The translations under genes and the position numbers were made by a program. From the NCBI GenBank assembly GCA_964490975.1, contig CAZBEQ010000027.1, positions 1-48,990 of the forward strand: 48,990 nucleotides of DNA, in the 5' to 3' direction. How positions within the stretch are numbered: the first letter of the stretch is position 1; every line of letters starts with the position of its first letter. Below the pieces are notes generated by a model. That model was not told where the DNA came from. It saw nothing but the letters and a program-made list of their open reading frames with translations, and did no database searches. Below, piece by piece: positions 1-8,721 of the stretch. Source of the DNA: DTU013 sp964490975 (GTDB lineage Bacteria > Bacillota > Clostridia > Acetivibrionales > DTU013).

Positions 1-311
1 AGTGGCAAAACCGCCCCCTTGAATCCATCTACCCGGTAGTATTCTTTGATGGGATATCATCACATTGTGTCCCATAACAAAGTATTATTGCAAATCTTAT
101 TGAGAACCTTATTGAGAATTTCTTTCTAACCTTAGATAAACAAGGGCTAGACCTTATTGAAAATCTTATTGAAAACTTTATTGGGGCAGGATACAATGAG
201 CTGCGCCGGCCGAAATAATTAATCCGTATGCAGCACATTTGTGCAAAATGAAATTGCTCTAAACACGCGGGCGCATATCAAAGTTAAATTGCGTATAATT
301 TATGAGATATT

Positions 312-533
312 TTACTTTATCTTATTGAATAAATTCAATATCCCAGACAAACCTAATAGACCTATACTAATAAAAACATAGCTTAAAATATATGGCACTA
401 GAAGAACACGATATTGAATTATATTAAGGTCATTATATTTACTAATACTTGAAATGCATGTCCCTATTATACAGACACAGAGTAAAATAACACCACTAAG
501 AAATATATAAAATGAATTCTTATTATTAATCAT
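312..533 (-). CDS. small two-helix membrane protein, unknown
   Basis: A 73-residue protein with two long hydrophobic stretches (about residues 8-28 and 46-66) joined by a short polar loop, so probably a two-pass membrane protein. I chose the ATG at 533 over the GTG at 545 because a GAGGG ribosome site lies just upstream of 533. I do not recognise a family. It lies downstream of the secreted-protein gene at 654-1331 on the same strand, with the hairpin at 603-637 between them, so it is probably transcribed separately. Base composition is AT-rich like the surrounding intergenic DNA, and it could be a decayed fragment. Confidence 0.4.
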   Translation of the reverse strand: MINNKNSFYIFLSGVILLCVCIIGTCISSISKYNDLNIIQYRVLLVPYILSYVFISIGLLGLSGILNLFNKIK

Positions 534-602
534 ATTCGCCCTCACAAAAAGATTGTTAAAAATATTATGGAACGTATATACACTGGTGTCAATATTAACT
601 AT

Positions 603-637
603 AAATAACCCGAAGGCTCATAACCTTCTGGTTATTT
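603..637 (-). terminator. Rho-independent terminator
   Basis: The arms AAATAACC/GGTTATTT and GAAGG/CCTTC form a 13-bp stem with one mismatch around a short loop. It begins about 16 bases past the stop codon of the secreted protein at 654-1331, with A/T tracts on both sides, so it may work in both directions. Confidence 0.75.
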
Positions 638-653
638 ATAAATCTGTTACGGA

Positions 654-1331
654 TTAAACATTTCTATCTACAGAATAGGATAAGTAATATGCTGGTTCTT
701 TGAAAGTTCCGGAGAGATTTAATGGAATTCCATTAATCATATTGCACTGTGCCCAATTCCCTCTGTTTTCATAAAACTTGCATCTGAATTCACGGCAATT
801 ATAGGAGGATCCTTCCGGAGGGCCATTTAAAGTTGATCCAGATGTTATAGAATAGCTTATAGTTGCATTTAAGCCTACACCGCCAAGAGCGGTGCCGGTA
901 TAACTGGGGGATAAGCTTGCTGTTATAGTTGATGAAACAGTTTTTGTTTCTCCCCTTGCACAGGAAGCCATAAATCTATCTGACTCAAATGCATTAGTTT
1001 CTGTGTAACCTTTAATTACAGGGCCGATATATGTGAGCCCTGCAAGAGCAACTGAACTTTGCTTTGCTGAACCTACCTGTGTAGTTGATCCAGCATATAC
1101 CTTGCCGTAAATTGTAAATTCAGTAGAACCAGGATTTGAATTTGCAATTTCCATCAAATCCGCACTACTGATGACACTCTTTACAGTGCTTTTGACTGTA
1201 AAGTTAACAATTCTACCATCCGATGACGTTACCTTCATACTACGATCACTTGTAGTAGCAGCAAAAGCAGAAATGCTTAGGCTAGAAAGAAGGAATACGA
1301 CGCATAGAATTACAATTAGTACTTTTTTCAT
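654..1331 (-). CDS. secreted protein with signal peptide, unknown family
   Basis: A 225-residue protein beginning MKKVLIVILCVVFLLSSLS with an SAFA-A signal-peptidase-I site near residue 24, so exported. The mature part is rich in Ser, Thr and Gly and predicts as beta-strand; I see no catalytic motif, and only two cysteines close together (CREFRC) plus two more nearby. The ATG at 1331 has a strong ribosome site (AGGGAGG, 7-nt spacer), and a TATAAT lies at 1371-1376 on the same strand with only a weak -35. A clear terminator follows at 603-637. It is a single-gene transcript. The family is not recognised; secreted Clostridium and Bacillus proteins of this size are often hypothetical. Confidence 0.75.
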   Translation of the reverse strand: MKKVLIVILCVVFLLSSLSISAFAATTSDRSMKVTSSDGRIVNFTVKSTVKSVISSADLMEIANSNPGSTEFTIYGKVYAGSTTQVGSAKQSSVALAGLTYIGPVIKGYTETNAFESDRFMASCARGETKTVSSTITASLSPSYTGTALGGVGLNATISYSITSGSTLNGPPEGSSYNCREFRCKFYENRGNWAQCNMINGIPLNLSGTFKEPAYYLSYSVDRNV

Positions 1332-2257
1332 AAAAATACCTCCCTTGTAATTATTTTATACATGCATAGTATTATATCAAACACATTTTGAAAAAAATGT
1401 AATAACTTGATGTCGAAAAACCTAATTTTGGCTTTTATAAATGGGTTTTTTACAGTGCATAAGTTTTTGAAATGCTTATATTTCAAAGTTTTATGCATTA
1501 GAGTAGTAGAATGTAAAAATGTTGGTGATACCCCTTTTTCAATTGTGATTTCTTCTGTATAAATTTAGTATAGCATACAATTTTAGAACTACTAAAAAGC
1601 TCGATCCAGGCTTCCTATTTTCCCATCGGTATCACTCCTTTGACGATTTATAAAAAAGTCCTAAAATTAATAAAAATGATGTGAAATTAATAATAAAGTC
1701 GTAAAATAATCAACCATATATTTACACGGGCAAAAGTGGTTTATACTCCCAACATTCGCGGCGATGGCTTAATGTAGGTTACCCAATTGAGATTTATAAG
1801 CCATCGCCGCGAACATAATTTTATAACATTGTTATTTTTAGGGCTTGGTAACCAAAGGAACATGAACACACGATATTTTACAACTATTTTTTTAAGCAAA
1901 GCTGAGGGTAATACAGGATTTAACAGGTTACAGGCGTTAAAATTTCACAACTTTATTATGAATCAACATCCTTTCCCCTTTTAATTCAAGTATAACACAT
2001 AATATTTTGTGTCCTGCAACGCCTAATGAAATGCGAAAAATCAAGACTTATCTGTGTTTCGGAAACCCATCAAACTTAATAGTACCTTCATGATATACCA
2101 GATATAATATCAAAAAGGTCAAAATGATTTACTTTTTAATTTCTGTCTTTTCTTCAGGATCACATATAAGATAATGACCGGCGCCGGCGGAATTGATAAA
2201 AGTTTAACAATACGGTGTTATGTCCCAGGATCTCCTTTTTGATAACAAGCATGAAGC
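1332..2257. other. gene-poor spacer with two inverted repeats
   Basis: About 925 bases without a convincing gene. It holds the promoter side of the secreted-protein gene, an imperfect hairpin at 1456-1497 (TGCATAA...TTGAAAT/ATTTCAA...TTATGCA) and a 17-bp perfect GC-rich inverted repeat at 1755-1813. A 65-codon open frame at 1787-1984 has no ribosome site and begins inside the second repeat, so I do not call it. Confidence 0.5.
1755..1813. repeat. 17-bp perfect inverted repeat, 25-nt loop
   Basis: TTCGCGGCGATGGCTTA (1755-1771) is the exact reverse complement of 1797-1813. The arms are much richer in G+C than the AT-rich DNA around them, and there is no U-tract, so it is not an ordinary terminator. 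It could be a recombination site, a mobile-element end or a protein-binding site. Confidence 0.7.
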
Positions 2258-2664
2258 TTACAATCTTGAGCTTGTGCATCTGTTCGGGCATTGCCTGCAG
2301 GCATCTTTATTTGCGTATATGGTGTTCTGACCCCTTGTTTTTGTCATGGATAATATTTCCCCCATAGGGCAGGTTACAGTCCTGTTTTCATTCAAGGTAA
2401 AACAGCTTAATTCTTTATGGCCCTGCACTTCAACTTCAATCACTGTGTTCTCATAGCAGGCAGGAAGTACTCCGGCTTTAATACATTTTTGTATGTCCTC
2501 CGGTTTTGTGGAATTCTTGATGTCTTCCTTTATTTCAGCCTCTTCATAGTCGATATTGTAAAGCCTTTCGGCCTTGTCATACTTAAATGCAACATTGGGA
2601 ATAATCCCGTTCATTACACAATCCTCTATGTCTTTCCTGCTTTCGTAGCCCCGAAATGATTATT
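2258..2664 (-). pseudogene. IS1182-type transposase fragment
   Basis: The frame reads FRGYES..DIEDCVMNGIIP near 2664, then an acidic stretch, then TCPMGEILSMTKTRG and ACRQCPNRCTSS near the end. This order matches the middle of IS1182-family transposases (the IIP block followed by the Cys-rich CRxCPxRC block). The N-terminal helix-turn-helix region and the C-terminal catalytic Glu region are missing. The frame is closed upstream by stop codons near 2670 and ends at 2258 soon after the Cys block. No terminal inverted repeats could be found. It is a dead internal remnant; the identification is from motif memory. Confidence 0.7.
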
Positions 2665-2812
2665 TTTCTTACTTTTCAGATGCTCTGGCCACTTTGGGGA
2701 CATCAGGACTTGAACTATGAGGTTTGAGTCCTTTTGTTTTGTAAAATTTTGTGTTATTATTTATGTATTATATAAGTGAAAAATATACTATTTAATAGAT
2801 ATAGGAGAAAAT

Positions 2813-3631
2813 ATGAGTGAGGTTGTTAATGAAGCATTGCTTGAAATGTATTTTTTACAAGCATTAATCGAAGATTATTCGAAAAAATATGGGGTCAAGT
2901 TTCTTAAATTGTTGAAACCGTCACCCCAAAATGAAACATGGGTTGGATTTGATCAAGGATGGGTACATACCAGCCTAAGCATGTCAGAGTTATATGAAGA
3001 ACTTAAAGAAAACATAAGAAGCGTAAGCATTGTATCAAAGCACCTCTTTCTTGGATTCTTTTTGCAGTTTAAAATAGTTGACAGAATAAAAAAATCATCA
3101 AGTCTAATGCCAAGTGGATATAGAACTCCATACTACCGCTCAGAACTGTCATTAAAACCAAATGAGAGAACCGGATTATCTCAGCATGAGACATTATTAA
3201 TTCTATCAAGAATAAAAAACGCTAATGTATTTTACGCTTGTGGGATGTTATTTGAAATTAATCAGATTTATTCTAAACCTGATATTGCAGATTTACGAAT
3301 GGTTCCTATTAACACTGCTCCTGTCGGTTGGAACACAAATGAGCGACATTTTATTACATTCCAAGCGCCAAACGATCCTGGTCCATGGTGGTGCAGTAAA
3401 CCCTCAGAGGGAGTATCGTATTCTGTTGACCAGTGGTTTTCAAAAGATATCGGTATTGGACCAAAGCCTATGAATGCCGAGGAAATCCGAGCGTTAATCA
3501 TAGAAGCAGCAGCAACACTTGAAAATCAATATGTCCAGAAAGAAAATCTCGGGCAAATGGATTTGTTTTCTCAGGAAAAGGAAGGAAGCTTGCCTGAAAG
3601 CTTCACATTAATAGAGTTTCAAAGAGAATGA
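2813..3631 (+). CDS. hypothetical protein, 272 aa
   Basis: Starts at an ATG with a good site (ATAGGAGAAAAT). A soluble protein with no signal peptide or membrane segment. It contains a central Trp/Pro-rich block (ITFQAPNDPGPWWC, about residues 183-196) and a C-terminal helix rich in Glu/Gln ending DLFSQEKE. I recognise no family or catalytic motif. It sits alone between the IS1182 remnant and the excisionase-like gene and is AT-rich, which fits an accessory gene acquired with mobile DNA. An immunity or anti-phage role would be a guess. Confidence 0.65.
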   Translation: MSEVVNEALLEMYFLQALIEDYSKKYGVKFLKLLKPSPQNETWVGFDQGWVHTSLSMSELYEELKENIRSVSIVSKHLFLGFFLQFKIVDRIKKSSSLMPSGYRTPYYRSELSLKPNERTGLSQHETLLILSRIKNANVFYACGMLFEINQIYSKPDIADLRMVPINTAPVGWNTNERHFITFQAPNDPGPWWCSKPSEGVSYSVDQWFSKDIGIGPKPMNAEEIRALIIEAAATLENQYVQKENLGQMDLFSQEKEGSLPESFTLIEFQRE

Positions 3632-3812
3632 AAAGTATAGATACAGGTTATTAATTATCACAGCGACATGGAACCAAAACCGCGGTATATTTACCGTTTC
3701 GCTCAAACAGGCTACCTGTAACCATTCAGTCCCCTCCTTCCAAAGAAAATACCCGTTCTCGGGTGTTGTGTGATGCTAGCATAGGTTGACGGTGTATTCA
3801 AGTCGTATCACT

Positions 3813-4043
3813 TTATTCACTCTCGACTTCTGCTTTGCAGAGATATGAAATGATACTGATTTTCGGTACCTTATAAACCCGACCCATGCGATCACATTCA
3901 ATGGCTCCATCCCGCAGCAGGCGGTAAGCTGTTCTCTTTCCGATACCGCCCAGCATGGCGCGCATAACGTCCACATCCACTACATCGGGATACTCCTGAA
4001 AAATCAGCTTATACCCCTGCTCTACGCTGACTGTATTTTTCAT
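3813..4043 (-). CDS. excisionase-like helix-turn-helix protein
   Basis: A 76-residue protein. Residues about 27-64 (VMRAMLGGIGKRTAYRLLRD followed by a segment ending VYKVPK) resemble the winged-helix HTH_17/excisionase fold used by Xis proteins and by regulators of integrative elements: a short HTH, then a basic wing carrying the K-V-P-K signature. I chose the ATG at 4043, which follows AAGGGGGAAC, over the TTG at 4061. It is divergent from the sigma-like gene at 4173. No integrase is present in the window, so it is probably what is left of an integrative element or an orphan regulator. Confidence 0.65.
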   Translation of the reverse strand: MKNTVSVEQGYKLIFQEYPDVVDVDVMRAMLGGIGKRTAYRLLRDGAIECDRMGRVYKVPKISIISYLCKAEVESE

Positions 4044-4172
4044 TTTGTTCCCCCTTGACAAATGTTATGTAATTGGTTATTATAATTGCATCAATTACAC
4101 GCCTATATATAAGATCTTGAAAAAAGCAAAATCGGAAGTAGGGTCAGAATTTTTTGACGGAGGATAGTAGCA

Positions 4173-4811
4173 ATGAAGTATCAAAGCGAAGAATGTGTAA
4201 GGGAAGGAGGTATCCCGCACAAGGTTTCGGAATATCCAGCAATGAAATATCTGCAAAGTAACGACGAGGAAGTAAAGCGCTGGGCGGACAGGCACACAGA
4301 TGAGCTGGAAGCAATGGATAAAAAGCACGAAAGCACATGGCGCTGGATAAAAAAGTACCAAGACGGCAGAGAGTTTCAGATAGCCGAACTCAGCTTTTAC
4401 AGGTCAGGTAAAGGAAGAAGCAAGGGTCTGCCAAACAGACCCGATAACAAATGGCTGGAAGAAATCTTCTCTCAAGACCCGAAGGATTTACATCAGCTGG
4501 TCAGTTCAGGCAAGCTGGCAAAAGCGATTCATGCACTTACTGCGCATCAGAGAAATACCCTGTTTCTGAGTGCTATCCAGCAAATGAAAACGAAGGAAAT
4601 AGCAGAAATGCTGAGTACAAGTTGCCGCAACATTCTGGACATGCTTGACCGAACATACAGGCGCATTAAAGCTATTATGAGCAGCCAGCATGGCAAAGGT
4701 TACGTCCCCGCATGCGCAAGGGCACTCGGCTGGCTGACGATTCCGACCTTTATGTTTGGATGGGAAATCTCCAAGAGGATTTACCCCCCCCGCTTAAGCG
4801 AAAAGTTTTGA
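4173..4811 (+). CDS. sigma-70 region 4-like protein of a mobile element
   Basis: A 212-residue protein. The middle (about residues 118-165: ALTAHQRNTLFLSAIQQMKT, then KEIAEMLSTSCRNI and a DRTYRRIK helix) has the layout of a sigma-70 region 4 helix-turn-helix: a 'xLTxxQR' entry, then the recognition helix, then a basic tail. Region 2 is absent, so it is not a complete sigma factor. Small proteins of this kind are common in Tn916/CTn-like elements of Firmicutes. The N-terminal half is charged and not recognised. It has an ATG start, with GGAGG only 7 nt upstream (GACGGAGGATAGTAGCA). Confidence 0.6.
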   Translation: MKYQSEECVREGGIPHKVSEYPAMKYLQSNDEEVKRWADRHTDELEAMDKKHESTWRWIKKYQDGREFQIAELSFYRSGKGRSKGLPNRPDNKWLEEIFSQDPKDLHQLVSSGKLAKAIHALTAHQRNTLFLSAIQQMKTKEIAEMLSTSCRNILDMLDRTYRRIKAIMSSQHGKGYVPACARALGWLTIPTFMFGWEISKRIYPPRLSEKF

Positions 4812-4906
4812 GCCTGGCGGCGTAAACAGCAAAAAGAAAACCGTATAGCACAGTTTATCGTGCGGTACTGTTTTATGCGATTATATTTATAGAATCGAGG
4901 TTCGTT

Positions 4907-5644
4907 ATGGAACTTAAAAATATGTTTTCAAATCTTAACGGCAACTGGGTACGCTGGTCAGATTATCGGATATCAGATAGCCGCGGCGTAAAATACATCA
5001 TGCCCTCTGACACCGCCACCGCTCTGCCGTATAGCTGCACCTCTAAGCCGGAGCAGATGGTAGTGGACGCTCTGAATCTCGGTAAGCTTGTGTTTGAGCA
5101 GAAGGAAGATAAGGATGAGGTCTGCCTTTCCTTTGCCCGCAAATACGGTCCGCTGGGTGTAACGCCACCGGTCAAAAGTCCACTGCTGCAAGGCGGACGC
5201 GATGCAGATAACAGCACCGGCGACGCAGCACCTGTTTACAGTGGTATCTTTGCCAAGGCCTACGGTGAACCGTTGGAACGGTATCCGGACACACTCAGTA
5301 TTCTTTATATGCACTTTCTCATGGTAAAAGGACAGACGGACAAAGTGAGCCAAAAAGAACAGGAGCGGCTCCGCGAGCATGAGTTGACGCCAGAAGCTTG
5401 CGGCATGAACTACCGTCTGGCCTTTGGCTCTCCGCCCCAGCTTGTCTGGGAACCGGAAAATCTGCTGGCTGTGCTGAAGCTGAGTTATGCACTCTTAATC
5501 ACAGACCCCGCAAATCTGTTAAAGATATGCAAGAATTGCGGGGAAGCGTATTATAACCCCAACTCCCGCAGTGAGTTCTGCTCTGTCAAGTGCCGGAATC
5601 ATTATAATGTGAGGGCGTTTCGGGAAAGAAATAAAGAGAATTAG
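4907..5644 (+). CDS. DUF6076-like protein with C-terminal zinc-ribbon
   Basis: A 245-residue protein whose last 40 residues carry CKNCGEAYYNPN and FCSVKCRNHYNVRAFRER. The CxxC...CxxxC spacing and the basic tail resemble the zinc-ribbon end of CGNR/DUF6076-type proteins often found in mobile DNA of Clostridia. The N-terminal 200 residues have no recognised motif. It lies 95 bases after the sigma-like gene on the same strand and may share its transcript. A DNA- or RNA-binding role is inferred only from the zinc ribbon. Confidence 0.6.
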   Translation: MELKNMFSNLNGNWVRWSDYRISDSRGVKYIMPSDTATALPYSCTSKPEQMVVDALNLGKLVFEQKEDKDEVCLSFARKYGPLGVTPPVKSPLLQGGRDADNSTGDAAPVYSGIFAKAYGEPLERYPDTLSILYMHFLMVKGQTDKVSQKEQERLREHELTPEACGMNYRLAFGSPPQLVWEPENLLAVLKLSYALLITDPANLLKICKNCGEAYYNPNSRSEFCSVKCRNHYNVRAFRERNKEN

Positions 5645-5790
5645 CTGACAGTTCTTAATCCATTTGTCTTGTACTGCAGAGTCGAAAAAAGTATAATGTA
5701 ATTGGATTTTTAAGGAATACGGCAGTGGTCGGTTGTTACTACAAAGCAGAAGATTTTCTGTATATAAGATTGTTTTAAGAAGATGGTGCT

Positions 5791-5919
5791 ATGGAAAGCT
5801 TCGAACATTATGTGTATAAAACTGAAACTAATTGGTCTTTACTAACTGAAGGCCTTACTTTGCCTGTCCAAAATCAAGTAATCTTCGCAAGAAACATGGG
5901 AAAGTTCCTGCAGCGTTGA
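5791..5919 (+). pseudogene. short N-terminal fragment (42 aa) of a larger protein
   Basis: An ATG frame of 42 codons beginning MESFEHYVYKTETNWSLL, followed by a segment rich in short hydrophobic strands, ending at a TGA. The composition and the 'YVYKTxTNW' opening look like a real protein start, not noise; I think it resembles the N-terminus of some restriction-type or HNH-type endonucleases, but I cannot confirm this. The downstream part is absent, replaced by the metallophosphatase gene on the other strand. It is probably a truncated gene; the ribosome site (AAGAAGATGG) is weak. Confidence 0.3.
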
Positions 5920-5930
5920 AATAACGATTA

Positions 5931-6476
5931 CTATTTGATCGTGTCCATAAATTTCTGATTGTTCTTAATCAATTCGGTAAAAGTCACAGGCTGGAAATGA
6001 TTATTATCAACACCCGCATTCAGGGCGTTGGGCATGGATTTTAGAAGCTGAAAATATGCGGCATCAGTATTATTATGTATATGTGCGTAAATATGATAGC
6101 TGCCTTTGGAAATACCATTCCACGTCATCATCGGATAATGACACAGCGTAATTTTATGTGACCCGTCGCTGATCTCAAGCATGCTGGATACGCTTGCAAA
6201 GTGTTTCTCCAAGTCTGCTTTTTTCATCCAATCCTTATCATGGTTGCCTTTTACCAGATGCTTTTTGCCGTGCAGTCTGCTTAAATATTCATCCGCCGAC
6301 ACCGCATTACGGAAAAATAAATCGCCAAGAATATAGACTGTGTCGCTCTCGCCAACACAATTATTCCATTGCGCCAGAAGGTATTCGTCCATCTCCTCGA
6401 CTGTGGCGAAGGGTCTGTTGCAATGCTTTATAATATTGGCGTGACCAAAGTGCTGGTCAGCGGTAAAATAAATCAG
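5931..6476 (-). CDS. metallophosphatase, probable non-ATG start
   Basis: A calcineurin-like phosphoesterase: DQHFGHANIIKHCNRPF (N-terminal D-x-H), LGDLF (GD), KGNHD (GNHD), then CHYPMMTW and YAHIHNN (GHxH-like). All metal-binding blocks are present, but the first one (about 6418-6460) lies upstream of the first ATG at 6392, so that ATG cannot be the true start. An in-frame TGA lies at 6481-6483. The best start is CTG at 6474-6476, six bases after GGGGTGA, giving 181 residues. Either this is a near-cognate start or the ancestral ATG has mutated. The family hydrolyses phosphomono- or diesters; its substrate here is unknown. Confidence 0.75.
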   Translation of the reverse strand: MIYFTADQHFGHANIIKHCNRPFATVEEMDEYLLAQWNNCVGESDTVYILGDLFFRNAVSADEYLSRLHGKKHLVKGNHDKDWMKKADLEKHFASVSSMLEISDGSHKITLCHYPMMTWNGISKGSYHIYAHIHNNTDAAYFQLLKSMPNALNAGVDNNHFQPVTFTELIKNNQKFMDTIK

Positions 6477-6510
6477 ATCAAGTCACCCCGTTTCTAAAGA
6501 TAAATAAAAA

Positions 6511-7152
6511 TCATTCGAACAAATCTTCTATCTTGCACCCTAGCGCTTGTGCCAAGCTCTGCAGCGAAGACGCCTGTGCTTTATTAATATCATTTTGCTT
6601 CTGCTCATAAAGTTGAATCATACGCAGGGCAACACCCGAGGTTTCAGCAAGCTCCTTCTGCGAAAGTACCCGAGCCTTCCGCAGCCGATTTAAATTGGTT
6701 TCACTTTTCCTTTTGTTATCGGCTAAAACCTCATCCGCTACGGAAACAAACTTATTTATATCGGCTTCGTGCAGAGTGGGATACATGTTCAGCATCTCGG
6801 AAAAAGTCAAAGCTTTATGAATTTCCTCGAAGCTGTGTCCCGAATACCATTGATAATAGGCATAAGCCCACGCCGCCCAATAGACAGAAGAACGGTAAAA
6901 GCGCGGAGTAGGGACTACATCCACATACTGACCTATCGTTATCAAAACGACTTCGCGGGCAAGCTCCACTCCGCTCTTTCCGGCAACATATTTAGGATTG
7001 CCTCTGCCGAATTCATCCTCAAGACCGGACTGCGAAAACAGCATGAAAAACTCGTCCGGACCATAATTAAGATCGGAAACTGCGTAGTCCACCATCGCCG
7101 CAGGGGTCTTCTGCGCCTTATTCAGGTAGGATTCTTGGTAAGCACGGATCAT
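6511..7152 (-). CDS. XRE-family HTH protein with C-terminal HTH
   Basis: A 213-residue protein. The C-terminal third (about residues 155-212) is a classic Cro/C1 domain: LRKARVLSQKELAETSGVAL, then IQLYEQ and a final ALGCKIEDLFE. The N-terminal two-thirds is an aromatic-rich helical domain (YWAAWAYAYYQWYSG), an unusual order because most XRE regulators carry the HTH first. This arrangement resembles antitoxin/DUF3990-neighbour proteins of Firmicutes that pair with a small toxin, but no partner is obvious. It follows the COG2865-type gene on the same strand after 34 bases, so they may be co-transcribed. Confidence 0.7.
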   Translation of the reverse strand: MIRAYQESYLNKAQKTPAAMVDYAVSDLNYGPDEFFMLFSQSGLEDEFGRGNPKYVAGKSGVELAREVVLITIGQYVDVVPTPRFYRSSVYWAAWAYAYYQWYSGHSFEEIHKALTFSEMLNMYPTLHEADINKFVSVADEVLADNKRKSETNLNRLRKARVLSQKELAETSGVALRMIQLYEQKQNDINKAQASSLQSLAQALGCKIEDLFE

Positions 7153-7186
7153 CGTTTCTCATCTCCTCTTACTAAATCACCCCGTC

Positions 7187-8479
7187 CTATCTGATAAAAT
7201 ATCGGACGGCTTTCGCCATGCCGGATTTTTCGATTTTCCTTTCCACAAGCAACTCATTTAACAGCTTGAGAGCAATTTGCTTTGAGATAGCTAAACTTGA
7301 CTCTATATCCATACGGGAAACATCGCCTTTATCAGCAATCAGTCTCAATATTTCCTGCTTTTGCTCCTCTTGTGAAATAACTCCCGGATAGGCTGTAATC
7401 TTTGGAAGTGTGATAACAAAGGAGGCTGGGGCAGGTTGTATTTCAGGTTTATGCAGAGCTTCCGAATAACTTTCAAAGATTTTTTTAATGCCTGTACCAT
7501 AGCTTTCAATCAGTTCCAGACGGTAAAAAATATCCGCAATGATAGAATTTCGCGGCTGAGACACACCATTCATAATATCAATTACAGTGATCCCTTTAAC
7601 AAGCCCGCCTATAGACACAAACTCGATACGATCCTCATATACGTTAATGATGATGCTTCCCGAATAATCATAGTCTCTATGAATGACAGCATTTAGCAAG
7701 GCCTCGCGGATTGCCTCCGCAGGATAATCTGGATGATCAATCCTCTTAAGGCCGTCAAAAGTGGAGTTTTAATTGTTGCTCAAGTTCACGTATTCATAAG
7801 CCTCGTCCATTTGCTTAAGGATAGACCCGAAGAATTCCTTACGGGCTTTAAACTTTGTTTTTCCGGTTCCATCATATACGGCACATTTGATGCTGTGCTC
7901 GCATTGATCGGACAGAAGCAGCGCCGCATTGGTATAATATCCATCGGCGTCTATCAGCTTAAGCGTGCGGCGATTCTGCTGTGTAAAAGGGAGTCCCGCA
8001 TCGGCAAAGTATTTTTCTGCATATGAAAAGGTCAATTCCTGATTCAGGCAGCGTGATTTATCGAAAGCTATCCCATCATTTTCGCGCAGCATCTGGCGGA
8101 TCGCTTCATCTGTTGCGGGCACAGATGAAACTCCATGCCGGACAAAGACGCCGCTGGGTTTTAAGCCTTTATCCGTAAGATGGTAAGGCCGCTTCACCCC
8201 GCGCAGAACGGTAACGCGAATAATCTTTACGCCGCCGTCTTCGTCCACCGCTTCAATGGAAGTGTACGCCGTTAAATCGGGCTTAATTCCATCCCGTATC
8301 ATATTACCGATTTGTGCCATTACTTCATCCAGATTGGACACACCAATCGTCAGCCCTTTGTTATCAATGCCTATATAAATTGTTCCGCCATCGGTATTGG
8401 CCAAAGCGATGACTTCTTTTTTGAAATCGGCATTCACTTCACTTTTAAGCTCAACCGTTGCGCTCTCTTCGTATTTCAT
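7187..8479 (-). pseudogene. COG2865-type ATP-binding protein with internal stop
   Basis: The N-terminal part (8479-7772) has the AlbA_2/Schlafen-like signature: ESATVELKSE, ALANTDGGTIYIGIDNKG. The C-terminal part has EAIREALLNAVIHRDY (the GHKL-like block), then IEFVSIGGL and IMNGVSQPRNSIIADIFYRL, then a wHTH tail. The two halves are in the same frame, separated only by TAA at 7769-7771 (YEYVNLSNN-stop-NSTFDGLKRIDHPDY), so this is one gene with a single nonsense codon rather than two genes. Full length would be about 430 residues, normal for these predicted regulators/helicases. A sequencing error, a recent mutation or readthrough are all possible. Confidence 0.8.
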
Positions 8480-8493
8480 CTAAAAACCCTCCC

Positions 8494-8675
8494 AATCGTT
8501 ATTCGATCGTTTCAATCGTTATTGTATGACGATTGCGTAACGATTACAAGACAATATCTCTATTTATCAGGCTTTTCAGGCAATTTTTTATCGTCAGAAC
8601 TCGACGATAAATAGGAATATTCGTTTCAATCGTTGTCGGAATCGTTGTCGGAAAACGATTTTTATGACGATTCGC
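8494..8675. promoter_or_regulatory. array of AATCGTT heptamers and a hairpin between divergent genes
   Basis: Between the COG2865-type gene (minus) and the small gene at 8722 (plus) the heptamer AATCGTT or its complement AACGATT, or a one-base variant (GATCGTT, GACGATT), occurs about nine times at 8494-8545 and 8627-8672. A perfect 9-bp inverted repeat TTTATCGTC/GACGATAAA lies at 8587-8611. Spacing is irregular. The placement suggests a multi-site operator for one of the flanking regulators. Confidence 0.5.
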
Positions 8676-8721
8676 TTACATTGCGCTTCCTACTGTGATA
8701 TAATGCCTTCAGAGGTGGTAG

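Noticed and set aside
29..238. FSIR-type repeated frame at the window edge
   Set aside because: It comes from short CTTATTGA-type direct repeats; no ribosome site and no protein family resemblance.
1787..1984. Open frame of 65 codons on the plus strand
   Set aside because: It begins inside the 17-bp inverted repeat, has no ribosome site and no recognisable protein features.
7187..8479. Two separate genes for the COG2865-type halves
   Set aside because: The halves are in the same frame with conserved sequence across the stop, and together make one full-length protein.
8494..8675. Heptamer array considered as a CRISPR array or plasmid iterons
   Set aside because: Copies are only 7 bp, irregularly spaced and in both directions, with no spacers of constant length and no replication gene nearby.
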